Virus record (IMG/VR): IMGVR_UViG_3300030102_002867
Span: 1 to 27,916 of that record
Reading direction: 5' to 3' (one strand)
Source of the DNA: a virus
DNA length: 27,916 bases
Under the pieces are notes generated by a model. It was given only the letters and a program-made list of their open reading frames with translations. It made no database searches and was not told where the DNA came from. Shown piece by piece: positions 1-10,100 of this stretch. The translations under genes were made by a program, and so were the position numbers. Position 1 is the stretch's first letter. Each line of letters starts with the position of its first letter.

Positions 1-1
1 A

Positions 2-169
2 GACGCCAGAGCTACGGTTGCAAAAGTTAAAAGAGTCAGTAAACCTTTTGCGAGAAAGATACAGATCCTTACAGTTGGTGAGCAAAGAGCAAAGGTGATG
101 GGTAAGAATAAAGTAGCTGGTATATTTAAAAGAGGCAAAGAGAGCATTAGAAAGGCTCAAAAGAAATGA
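2..169 (+). CDS. C-terminal end of an unknown basic phage protein (partial)
   Basis: A frame open from the left window edge runs 55 codons to a TGA at 167-169. The visible part is very rich in Lys and Arg (KVKRVSKPFARK near the edge, ending RKAQKK), as in a nucleic-acid-binding tail or a virion protein tail. The start and any domain lie outside the window, so no family can be named. It sits just upstream of the promoter and lysozyme, so it probably ends the preceding virion gene group. It is too short for the usual ORF cutoffs, but the reading frame is clean and codon use matches the genes that follow. Confidence 0.55.
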   Translation, partial: DARATVAKVKRVSKPFARKIQILTVGEQRAKVMGKNKVAGIFKRGKESIRKAQKK

Positions 170-199
170 AGTGGACTTATTTAAAAATATCTATTTTTT

Positions 200-228
200 T
201 TAACAAGATAGGTAATTATTTTTATTAT
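200..228 (+). promoter_or_regulatory. Sigma70-type promoter upstream of the lysozyme gene
   Basis: TTAACA (200-205), a 17-base spacer and TATTAT (223-228) each differ from the sigma70 consensus by one base. The site lies in the 100-base AT-rich gap between the partial gene and the lysozyme. It would start a transcript covering the lysozyme and the overlapping virion genes down to 12757. AT-rich DNA produces such matches by chance, so this is a prediction only. Confidence 0.45.
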
Positions 229-269
229 AAACATGTGCAGTGTGTTAAAAAGAGTCAAGGGAGATAGTT

Positions 270-716
270 TTGGATATTAATAAACTTAGAGAAGAATTAG
301 AAGCAGATGAGGGGAAAGTACATGCAATTTACTTGGATCACCTTAACCTGCCTACTTTTGGGATTGGCCATTTGGTGCTTGATTCTGATCCAGAATATGG
401 ACAACCTGTAGGCACACCTGTTAGTGAAGAGCGTGTAAATAGCTGTTTTGACAGTGATATACAAGGAACTATAACAGATTGTAAGAATTTATTTGGCAAC
501 TTTGATGACCTGCCAGAAGAGGCACAACTAATTTTATGTAATATGATGTACAATTTGGGGTACACAAGACTAAGTAAATTTAGTAAACTTAGAGCAAGTA
601 TATCAATCATGGACTTTACTGAGAGCGCAAATCAAATGTACGACTCGAAATGGAGAACACAAGTGCCTAACAGAGCAGAACGTTTAATTAATAGAATGAA
701 AGCACTAGGAGCGTAA
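270..716 (+). CDS. T4-type lysozyme endolysin (GH24)
   Basis: This muramidase would cleave the MurNAc-GlcNAc bond of peptidoglycan at lysis. The N-terminus has the T4 lysozyme catalytic spacing: E14 (in DEG), D23 and T29, followed by GIGH with H34. The E-D, D-T and T-H distances of 9, 6 and 5 are the same as E11, D20, T26 and H31 of T4 lysozyme. The C-terminal NRAERLINRMKALG matches the T4 NRAKRVI region. Length (148 aa) is normal for the family. The start is TTG at 270, chosen because AAGGGAG ends six bases upstream. No signal peptide or signal-anchor helix is visible, so export should need a holin, and none is adjacent. The next gene starts two bases after the stop. Confidence 0.93.
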   Translation: MDINKLREELEADEGKVHAIYLDHLNLPTFGIGHLVLDSDPEYGQPVGTPVSEERVNSCFDSDIQGTITDCKNLFGNFDDLPEEAQLILCNMMYNLGYTRLSKFSKLRASISIMDFTESANQMYDSKWRTQVPNRAERLINRMKALGA

Positions 717-717
717 T

Positions 718-1776
718 ATGTTATCAGCAATACTTAGTTTAGCAGCACCGCAAATATTTACTGCTTTAGGGGCTACTGCCTTGCCTGCAGCAGCAGCTAG
801 TTTCATTGGTGGTGGTATAGGAAAGTTGCTTGAAGGTGGAACAGAACAAGAAGCGCTACAGGCTGGCGCTCTTGGTGGCTTAGGAAGTTTTCTTGGAGGC
901 AAATTAGCAGGTGGATCTAATATAGCTGGTGGAACAATGCCGGGCTTTGGAACTACCGCAGGCACAGCAGGTGGCGGAGCGGGTGTTGCAGAGGCTTTTC
1001 AAGGTGCAACGGGTGCAGGCGGAATACCCGTGGCAAGTGGAGATTTATACGGTAAAGTTGCCGATACAGGTTTTATGGCAGGGTTAACAAGACCAGAGGC
1101 AATAGGTGCTGGTATAGGTGCATCTTTAGCTCCCCCGCCTATGATGAAGCCAAAGGAAGAAGAAGAAACAGAAATGCCAAGAGGCATGCCTATTAAAAAT
1201 ACATCTATATTTCCTGAAATGGGATACGATGCAGGCAAAATGGGTGAGTTTGATTACAGAATACCTAAAAACTTTGCAGAGGGTGGTGAAGTTGATTCTA
1301 TGGATATGGCAATGGATGCGGGTATTGGCGGAATGATGAAAGAAGGAATGAATGATAAAGAATTAATTAGCAGTGCCATAGATGTGCTTCAAGGAGAAAT
1401 AGAAGACCAAGAACAACAAAAAGTTATATTATCACAATTTGTTGCTCAATTTGGGCAAGATGCCTTACAAGATCTAATGCAAAAAGTAGAATCAGGCGAA
1501 ATACCATCTATGAATCAAGAAGGAGATGGTATGGTAAAAGGTGCTGGAGATGGTATGGCTGATATGATTCCTGCTAATATGGAGGGAGATCAAGATGTAT
1601 TACTTTCTGATGGTGAGTTTGTTGTGCCTGCTGATGTTGTTAGCGGCCTTGGTAATGGCTCGTCAGATGCAGGTGCTAATAAATTAGAAGATATGATGGA
1701 TAGAGTTAGAGAACTAAGAACTGGCGGCAAGGCACAACCGCCTGCTATACCTGATGAGATGATGTTGCCTGCATGA
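718..1776 (+). CDS. Glycine-rich virion protein, probably internal or tail associated
   Basis: This 352-residue protein starts with a hydrophobic Ala/Gly segment (residues 1 to about 65, several GxxxG spacings) that could insert in or associate with membranes. A low-complexity Gly/Met/Asp-rich middle follows. The C-terminal region (LSDGEFVVPADVVSGLG, then a DAGA and MMDRVRE segment) is a pattern I recognise from virion proteins of marine podoviruses, where it sits near internal virion proteins. The exact role is unknown. The gene lies two bases after the lysozyme and its TGA overlaps the next ATG (ATGA), so the block is translationally coupled. The virion assignment rests on context and recalled similarity. 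Confidence 0.65.
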   Translation: MLSAILSLAAPQIFTALGATALPAAAASFIGGGIGKLLEGGTEQEALQAGALGGLGSFLGGKLAGGSNIAGGTMPGFGTTAGTAGGGAGVAEAFQGATGAGGIPVASGDLYGKVADTGFMAGLTRPEAIGAGIGASLAPPPMMKPKEEEETEMPRGMPIKNTSIFPEMGYDAGKMGEFDYRIPKNFAEGGEVDSMDMAMDAGIGGMMKEGMNDKELISSAIDVLQGEIEDQEQQKVILSQFVAQFGQDALQDLMQKVESGEIPSMNQEGDGMVKGAGDGMADMIPANMEGDQDVLLSDGEFVVPADVVSGLGNGSSDAGANKLEDMMDRVRELRTGGKAQPPAIPDEMMLPA

Positions 1777-2201
1777 TATGCACAGCAGTGCCTCGTGAGG
1801 CAATAGATATAGTTTGGGGCGATGTAAGTAATATGCTTAACAAAGCCATAGTAACAAGCGCAGGTAAGTATCATATTGATGATATTTACAGGCATTTAAC
1901 TGAAGGATATTATAATCTTTGGTTGATTATAGATGATAAGAAAGATGAAAAGGTGATAGCAGCAATAACCACTAGAATAATAGAATATCCAAGTAAAAAA
2001 GCTATGGCTATGGATTGGATAGGTGGCAGAAGAATGATGGAGTGGTTGCCTATCGCTATGGAAAGATTAACAAGTTTTGCAAAAGACTGTGGTTGTAGCC
2101 ATTTAGAGGGCTATGGAAGAAAAGCATGGTCTAAGATTTTAAAAAAGTATAACTGGGAACCAGAATACATAGCTTATCGAATGGAGATAAACAATGGGTA
2201 A
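1773..2201 (+). CDS. GNAT-like small virion-block protein
   Basis: This 142-residue protein has the look of a GNAT-fold phage protein. A central segment (GYYNLWLIIDDKKDEKVIAA) resembles the strands around GNAT beta4, and the C-terminal CGCSHLEGYGRKAWSKILKK followed by W-x-PEYIAYRMEI resembles the last helix and strand. Proteins of this size and fold occur in marine phage structural blocks, and T7 internal protein gp13 is of similar size. No clear acetyl-CoA pyrophosphate loop (Q/RxxGxG/A) is visible, so catalysis is doubtful and the role may be structural. It overlaps the previous gene by 4 bases and the next by 8 bases (ATGGGTAA). Confidence 0.6.
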   Translation: MICTAVPREAIDIVWGDVSNMLNKAIVTSAGKYHIDDIYRHLTEGYYNLWLIIDDKKDEKVIAAITTRIIEYPSKKAMAMDWIGGRRMMEWLPIAMERLTSFAKDCGCSHLEGYGRKAWSKILKKYNWEPEYIAYRMEINNG

Positions 2202-3129
2202 AGGCGGATCAAGACCACAACAGCCAACTGAACAAAACATAGTGCAAAGCTCATTACCTAAATATTTTGAGCCATATGCTATAGACATGATAAAAAGAGC
2301 AGAGGCTGAATCTAAAAGAGAATACACTCCATTTCAGGGGCAAAGGCTTGCAGATGAAAACACTGATACAGCAAGGTCCAGAGAAATAGCTAGATCTGTA
2401 GCGGAAGGTGGTATACCGGGCCTAGGTCAAGCAACGGCAGGAACTACAGCCGGTATGGGAAGAGCAATAGAGGGTCTTGGTTTTCAATCACAAGATTTTG
2501 GATCTGCACAAGCGCAACAATACATGTCACCATATTTACAAAACGTATTAGATGTACAGAAAAGACAGGCTATATTAGATTTTAACAGACAGCAAGCAGG
2601 TAGAGATGCTGATGCTGTTCAGGCTGGTGCGTTTGGTGGATCAAGACAAGCTGTAGCTCAAGCTCTTGCTGGAGAGGGTTTGCAAAGACAACTAGGTGAA
2701 ATACAAGCTGTTGGTCAACAAAAAGCATTTGAACAAGCACAGCAACAGTTTGAAAGAGATAGAGCAGCACAATTAGCTGCAGAAAGACAAGGATTGTCTG
2801 CGGCAGAGAGTTTGTCTGGTCAATCAGCGCAACTTGCTGCATTAGGTGAAAAGGCTAGAGCAGGTGATATAGAGTCTGCACAATTACTGGAGAAGATAGC
2901 TAAAGACAGGCAAGCAAGAGAGCAAGCAGGATTAGACTTAGCATACGAAGATTTTATTAGACAAAGAGATATGCCAAGAGAAGATTTAACATTCTTGTCA
3001 TCTATTTTGCGTGGTGTGCCTGTGCAACCATCTACTGAAACCACTAAATTTCAACAATATAATCCTATTAAAGACTTGTTAGGCACAGGTATAGCAGGAT
3101 TGGGAATATATAGAGGATTAACAGGCTGA
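2194..3129 (+). CDS. Helical internal virion or tail protein
   Basis: The 311 residues are mostly helical and rich in Gln, Ala and Arg, with a coiled-coil-like stretch at about 140-260 dominated by QA, EQ and RA repeats. The segment QYMSPYLQNVLDVQKR, followed by QAGAFGGSRQA, is a pattern I recognise from virion proteins of marine podoviruses, where this gene precedes the large internal protein. A short hydrophobic C-terminus (GIAGLGIYRGL) may be membrane active. Composition and position suggest a T7 gp14/gp15-like ejection protein, although no direct homology is claimed. It overlaps the next gene by one base (TGATG). Confidence 0.65.
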   Translation: MGKGGSRPQQPTEQNIVQSSLPKYFEPYAIDMIKRAEAESKREYTPFQGQRLADENTDTARSREIARSVAEGGIPGLGQATAGTTAGMGRAIEGLGFQSQDFGSAQAQQYMSPYLQNVLDVQKRQAILDFNRQQAGRDADAVQAGAFGGSRQAVAQALAGEGLQRQLGEIQAVGQQKAFEQAQQQFERDRAAQLAAERQGLSAAESLSGQSAQLAALGEKARAGDIESAQLLEKIAKDRQAREQAGLDLAYEDFIRQRDMPREDLTFLSSILRGVPVQPSTETTKFQQYNPIKDLLGTGIAGLGIYRGLTG

Positions 3130-4103
3130 TGATAAATCTTTTACAAATTCAAGACGATTTAAAAAATTTTTCTGAAGATCAATTAGTAAGGGAAATGCAA
3201 CAGCCTAGCGGCACTGCGCCCCAGTTTCTTGTTTTATCAGAGCTAAATAGAAGAAAAAGAGTTAAAGGTGAGTTTGCAGCTAGACAAGCACAACAAGCCC
3301 CAACAGTGGCTGAAGAAGTTGTGGCGGCTGCTGGTGTGCCGCAGTCAGGTATGATGGGTATGTCAGAGGCTATGGCTCCTGCAAGTGTTGACTCAGGTGG
3401 TATAGGGGCTATGATGCCACAAAACATGAAATCTGGTGGTGTTATTAGAGCGCAATCAGGTTTACCTGAAGATGAAATAGTAGATACTAGTTTTGACAGT
3501 GATTTTGATACACAAGGTGGATCACAAATGATGCCAATGGGTATTAATCAAAAGTTAAATTTAACTTCTGAAGATGATGACGTTCTTGATATAGAGCAAG
3601 AATTAAGAAATAGACAGGCTATGCTTGAATCTGACAGAAACTTTGCAAGAAATATGGCTTTAGTACAGGCAGGATTAGGTATATTGGCATCAGATAAACC
3701 AACATTAGCTCAGGCAGTTGGTGAAGGTGGCCAACAAGGACTAACTGCTTTTACAGATGCAAATAAAGCATATCAAGAAGGATTGACTGATGTACTGAAT
3801 GCTAGGTCCAAGTTACAACAAGCTAGAATAAAAGCATCAGGCAAAGGCACTTTAGATAGAAAAGGGGCTTTGGCTGCAATAAGTTCTTATAATAATGATA
3901 TAGCGGCAATCAGAAAACAAATATCTGACGTATCTACTAGTTATGAAGGCGATCCTAGAGAAATACCTCAAAAGTTAGCAGCATTAGAAGAAGAATTAAA
4001 TAGATTAAGATTTGAGCAATCACAGCTTTATGATGCTGCAGGTATAAGACCAAGACCAAAGATAAAAGTAGCTGATTTACCATCTTCAACAAAGAGTGAA
4101 TAA
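3129..4103 (+). CDS. Virion-block protein upstream of the giant internal protein
   Basis: This 324-residue protein has three parts. The conserved N-terminus (INLLQIQDDLKNFSEDQLVR, then MQQPSGTAPQFLVLSELNRR) recurs in marine podovirus virion proteins. A Met/Gly/Gln-rich linker covers residues 75 to 125. The C-terminal half is helical (155-310), ending in a coiled-coil-like stretch. A hydrophobic patch near 175-190 could contact membrane. The role is unknown, and position suggests an internal core or scaffold partner of the giant protein. It overlaps both neighbours by one base (TGATG, TAATG). A copy of the dispersed AAGTTAA inverted repeat lies inside the gene at 3552-3567, encoding KLNLT. Confidence 0.6.
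   Translation: MINLLQIQDDLKNFSEDQLVREMQQPSGTAPQFLVLSELNRRKRVKGEFAARQAQQAPTVAEEVVAAAGVPQSGMMGMSEAMAPASVDSGGIGAMMPQNMKSGGVIRAQSGLPEDEIVDTSFDSDFDTQGGSQMMPMGINQKLNLTSEDDDVLDIEQELRNRQAMLESDRNFARNMALVQAGLGILASDKPTLAQAVGEGGQQGLTAFTDANKAYQEGLTDVLNARSKLQQARIKASGKGTLDRKGALAAISSYNNDIAAIRKQISDVSTSYEGDPREIPQKLAALEEELNRLRFEQSQLYDAAGIRPRPKIKVADLPSSTKSE
3552..3567. repeat. Dispersed inverted repeat, copy 1 (in a gene)
   Basis: AAGTTAAATTTAACTT is a perfect 16-base palindrome: arms AAGTTAA and TTAACTT, centre AT. It lies inside the coding region of the 324-residue virion protein and is followed by CTG, like copy 2. Confidence 0.8.
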
Positions 4104-7100
4104 TGGGTTCTTATTCTACTATAAGCCCCGTAACTGGTAAGTTATATGACTTTGAGATACAGGGTGATACACCTAATGAAGAAGAATTAGATAAGATATC
4201 TAATTATATTGCCAATGATGGCGTAACTCCACAAGAAACTACAGTTGCCGAAGCAAATGATGATGATGCCACATTCAGTGCAGGAATAGGCAGAGGTGTT
4301 GACTTAATACAACAAAGTTATGGATCTGCACTAGAGGGTATCGGTAAAGTAACTGGATTACAGGGATTACAAGATTATGGCGCTCAGGTAGCAGAAGATA
4401 ATGAGAAAGAACTAGAGGCTTCTGCAGGCAGCGCTAGACAACTAGCTGATATAAATGATGTTGGTAGTTTTATTGACTACATGCAGGTTAATTTAGGTCA
4501 ACAATTACCTAATTTAGCACCAAGTTTAGCAGGTGGATATGCTGGTGCAAAAGGCGGAGCAACAATAGGATCTTTTTTAGGGCCTGCTGGTACAGTGATT
4601 GGTGGAACAATAGGTGGTATTGTTGGCGCCACAGCGGCTAATTTACCTTTTTTCTATGGCATGAACAGAGAGGCCCAAAAAGAAGAAATAGAAAAGGGTA
4701 ACAAAGTAGAGTTGAGTGAGGGTGCAGCAGCGCTTACTGCGATACCACAGGCTGCTCTAGATGCTATTGCAGATAGATTGTTAATAAGAGGTTTTTTAAG
4801 TCCATTAGTAACAGGTGGTGGATTATTTACTCGAGGTGTAAAAGGTGCGGCTAAAGGTATTATATTAGAAGCTCCTACAGAAATAGGTCAGCAGGTTTTA
4901 GAAAGAGCGCAAGCAGGTAAAGAGTTATTTAATGAAGAAGCATTAGATGAATATCTTGAGGTAGGTGTAGCTGCTGGTCTACTTGGTGGTACGATTAGAG
5001 GCACAGGTGAGATAATAGGCGGTAAAAGGGCGGCTAATAAAACAGACGAACTAGCCCAAGACGCTGTATTAGAAGAAGAGCAAGCTAGACAAAGAGGTAA
5101 AAACTTCCAAGATATTAGTGGTTTAAAAGCTCAAACAATACTAGATGAAAATGAAAAGCAAGTAAAAGATGCCCCTGTAGAACAGGTTGAGCCTTTTACT
5201 AGTGTGTTTGGTAAAGAGCTTACACAAAGTGCTGTGGACAACAAAGTTGCAAGAGAAACAGCAGATCCTCTACAGGCGGCCAGAGAGACCACGCTGCCAT
5301 TCAAACCAATAAAATTATCAAGTTTACCCAAAGATGAAGCATTGCGTATAGCGCAGATTCGTCAACGCACCGGGTCCCAAGCACCAAGTGCTGACGTTAC
5401 TATAGCTGAATTAGAAACTTCTATAAGCCCTGAAGCAGCGCAGCGTGAGAGGATTAAGCAAAAACCATTACTTTCACAGGGTAAAGCTCTCTTTGAAAGA
5501 CAGATAAATAATCTAGACACGCCACAAGATATATCTGCATTTGCAACAGATACAGCAGGTATAATAGAAGAGTTGATTGCTACAAATAAACTTAATCAAA
5601 AAAATCTTACACAATCGTTAGATATTAATAATCAAGAAGCTAATGAAGTTATAAAATATTTAGAAGATGCAGGGCATGTAAAGCGTGAAAAAGGCAGACT
5701 AAAAAAAGGTAACGATGATATAAAAAGTCTATCTACAAAAGCTGATGCCACAAAGGCTAGAGCTAACGACCTGTTAAAAGATCAGCAAAACATAGAAAAA
5801 GACAGGGTAAACATACCAGATGCAGATCAACAGCTAGACAGGATAGCTCAGGAGTATGCACAACTTCAAGAAAATGCTTTTCAAATAGAAAAACTAGGGA
5901 AAAAGGTAGGCAAAGACACAAAAAAATTAAAAGCCTCTAATATTACGCCTGATTTTGTTGCCAAGCGCACATCAGACAAAGCTGAAAAAGCACAATTTAC
6001 AGATGAGTATAAGTTAAAATTAACTTCTGTACTTAATAATTTAAAGAAGCAACTCGTTGATCTTGGCTTGAAAGACATAGAGCTAAGAGATCAAAGTATT
6101 ATAGAGAATGATGCCAGTATCGAAGGTTACTTTACCACATCACCTGCTGGTAAGCGTGTTATAGGACTTGCTATGGATCTGTATGATCCTAATTTAACAG
6201 ATGCACAGCTTACAGATAAACTTGCTGGTGTTATGAACCATGAGTTAATTCATGCATTAAAAGACATGAACTTTTTTACAGAGCAAGAATACACAACACT
6301 TGTAAATGCCGCTAATAAAAGAAAGTTTGTAATAGAAATAAATGGTGTAGATACCACTAGGAAATACACATATATGGAGAGAGCGGCTCGTATATATCAA
6401 AAGAAAGATGATGGTACAGATTACACAAAAGAAGAGGTAGCAGAAGAAGCTATAGCTGAAATGTATAGGCACTATGTACAGGGCAGATTACCTGTTGTAG
6501 CCAAGCCAAAGGGTATATTTGACAAGATTACCAGATTTATAAAGGCAATATTTACATCACATATAGATTCAGGTTTTATGAATGCCGATGATATATTTGC
6601 TAATATCAATAAAACAAATGTAGAGCAACGTATTAAAGATCGTGCCAACATACCGTCAGGAGCAAGAAGCAATCAAAAATATTCTACCGCCGGAATAGTT
6701 GCTGGTTATATTAGACCTAAATTAGGCAATATAGAAAGAATTAAACAGTCATTTAAAGATGTTACAGCAAGAATAGATGTTTTAGAAAAAGCTGCAAAAA
6801 GATTACAAAATGATGAAATAGATTATAAGACGTATGATAAATTAGTAAATGATGTTAAGCCTATAGTTCCTTATGAAACTGTGCCTAAACCAGCTACAGT
6901 ACAAGAGATGACTAATGCTCTTGATGAGAATAAAGTTGCTAAAATAAATAAAATATCAACCATACCAAATGGAACTCCAGTACAGTTAAGATTAGATATA
7001 CCTGCTTATACAAGAAAGGGAGTCTGGGTTCCAACTATACATGGGACAAATGAAACTGATGCATTAGGTTTAGGAAGAAGAAATCAATCTATAGCCCATG

Positions 7101-10100
7101 AAAGCGTGGCTATAGTTAATAATGCAGATTTGTTTATGAAAGAAGCATTTCAAAAAGTGGGTTTAAGAATAGCCTCGGGCGCGCAAAAAGGACCGTATGC
7201 TACAATAAGTGGTGAGTTAGAGCAAACAACCCCTGATGCGGCATTTGCAGAAGCACAAGCGGCTTTAAATGATCCTACATTTATTCAAGTTGGTTTTGAT
7301 CCTACAAGGCATTCTTACTTTTACGATAGAATGACAACACAGCCAGTTATATCAGCCGATAGAATAATACAAGTTGGCCCACTTGTTATGGCTAAAAATC
7401 CTGTTTTTGAGGGTAAAGAAATTTTTAAATATTCTAAAACAGGTTCTTCTATAGAAAGGGCCCGCAGAACATTCGATAAAGATGGTGATGCTCTTATAGA
7501 TAGCACTATAGTTGACGAGTATGATGACAAAGGCGATATAAAGCCACAGCCTGAGTATCAAACTAATCCAGACCAAGCCACACCTGCTATTAAAGAAAAA
7601 GTATTAAAAATTGATGCTTTAAGAAATCATCAAAAGAAAAGAAAAAACAAAACATTTGATATACATTCTGAAAATCTAGAAGAAAGAGAAAATAATAGGG
7701 AAAATGTTGCAATAATGCTTGCTGCTGAGGCTGAACGAGCATTGCAAAAAGATAATAATGCTATTGGATGGTATGGTAGGACACTAGATAAAACAAAAAA
7801 ATTAGTAACTAAATTATTATATCCTAATATTAATCAGCCAAGTCACAAACTTGCTTTTGATTTTGCTTTATCTGTTACATCTAATGGTATAGGCGTTGTA
7901 CAAAATTTTGGTTACGCATCGCAACAATATGAAAGTTGGTTAAAATCTAGCGATGTAGATTCAGAAAGAAGATTTCCAATAAACGGATGGGGTAAAAGAG
8001 TACAAGCTATGGAAAAGGCTTTTGCTTTTTATAATGCCATGAAAGACAATGGCGTATCTACAGAAGAGTTTGTAGAGTTTATGAATCACAAAACAACTCC
8101 TGCGTTATTAAGAAAAAATAGCTACATATTAGAAACTCAACAAACTGTAGACAGCAAAGAAGCTGCTAATGAGCCTGTAAATGGTTCGTATATTATAGGT
8201 CCAAAAATAGGTCAGGGTTTTTATCAAAACTTAATTGGTAATTTTGATAACTTGACTATGGATATATGGTTTACAAGAACTATAAATAGATTAACAGGAT
8301 TTCCATTTGAACCACCAAAATTACCAGCTACGTTACAAAGACAAGTAGAGCGAGTTGACCTTGCTTTATCTGGTAGAAAAAGAGATGGAAGAGCGGCTAA
8401 TGCTCCTATAATAGATAATCCATTAACAGATCTAGATATTGAGTTAATACAAAATACAGAAGAAGCAACAGGTATAGATGTGGTAACTGAAGCAAATATG
8501 CTACAGTTTTCAAAAGAATATGCCAAAGAATATCAAAGGTGGAGAGGGAGAACTGAAAGACAATTTGAAAAAGAAACAGGTAGAAAAGCTAAAGAATTAC
8601 AGTTACCCGAAAAAACAGAATTACAGTTAGCAACAGAGTCGTTTGTAAATGCAAGAGAGGATGTAGAACAAGAAGACCCAAGAAACGTACAAGATAGACA
8701 GGCATTTAGACAAATTGTTAATAGAGCTAGAGAAATATTAAAAGAAGATACTGGCACTGATATAAGTAACGCAGACTTTCAAGCACTTATTTGGTATGCA
8801 GAAAAGCAATTATTTGAAGCTCAAGGAGTAAAAAAATCACAGGGTGATGATAACGATTATTTAGATGGCGCTATATTTTTATTACAATCAAAAGGAATAG
8901 AAAATGACCAAATCACAGAAGCACTTCCCGAAGCAGACAGAAACAGAGTCTATAGTAGAACAAGTCCCTATGGAAGAGATGGACAATTTCGTGAAAGAGT
9001 TACTGGAGAGCTACAGGTCGAATCAGATACAGACACCGAAATTGAAGGACTAGGTGAAAGCGAGACTATATACGAATTTATAGATCCTGAGCTAAGAGCT
9101 AAAGCTGAAGAAGATGGATTAGATATAAAATATTCTATGCTTGGTAGTATGTTTGCCAAAGACTCTAGTTTGTCATTTGTAGACAGACCTATAAGAGGAA
9201 CAGAAACTAAATTTGGTGATGTTTTAGGAAACATAGCCGCAGCAAAAAGAAGAAGAGAAGCAAGAAATAGTCCATCTATAAAATTATTTGGTTTAGTTGA
9301 AGATATAACTGGTAAACTTAATCATGTTGTTGTGCAAGAAGGCACACATACAGATTTGGGTAATGGTAAGTATGGTGGCTTTGGATTAGCTCATATAAGG
9401 GGTAAAAGATTTAATAAAGATGGTAGACCAATATTAACACATTCACAAGAAATATTAAGAAATCATGATTTTCGATCTGACTTAGAAGCTATTGAGCAAA
9501 TGCTTAGGGCATATAAAACACAAAAAAATAACTTTGCAAAAGCATTTTATGATGAAGCTCGTGATAACATGGGCATAAGAGTTGAGCCTGACGGAGGCAT
9601 TGGTAATAATGATTTAAGGATAGAGTGGACAAAATCTAGAACTAAAAATGGTAGTGAGAATAAACTAGTTATGTCATTGAAATATGACAATACTACTTTA
9701 AAAAAAGGTGGTTTATTTGGTAAGCCTGTACAGACATTACCTTTATACACTGTTCGTACAATATTCTCTACACCACAGCAGTCAGAGATAAGAAAAAGAT
9801 CTCAGATAAGCTCTACACCAGTTAATGTTACAAGTCCTAACTCAGCGCAGATTGCTAAAGACATACAGGCTAAAAGACAAAAGATTAGATACGATAATTT
9901 ATCAGGTATAATAGCAAAAGGTTTAGGCTTCACCATGCCACAAGACGAGGCAAAGTTAAAGGCTCAGAGATTTTTAACTTATTTTCAAGATGCCATGTTA
10001 CCTGTTGGTGCTTTAATGGACAAGTTGCGTAGTGAAGGTTTAACAATCACTGATGCTATGGACACATATATGCAAGAAGAAAGATATCAGGGTATAGCTG

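Noticed and set aside
4139-4152. AAGTTATATGACTT as a further copy of the dispersed repeat.
   Set aside because: The spacing and arms differ from the 7+2+7 layout and it lies inside a gene. A chance match is likely.
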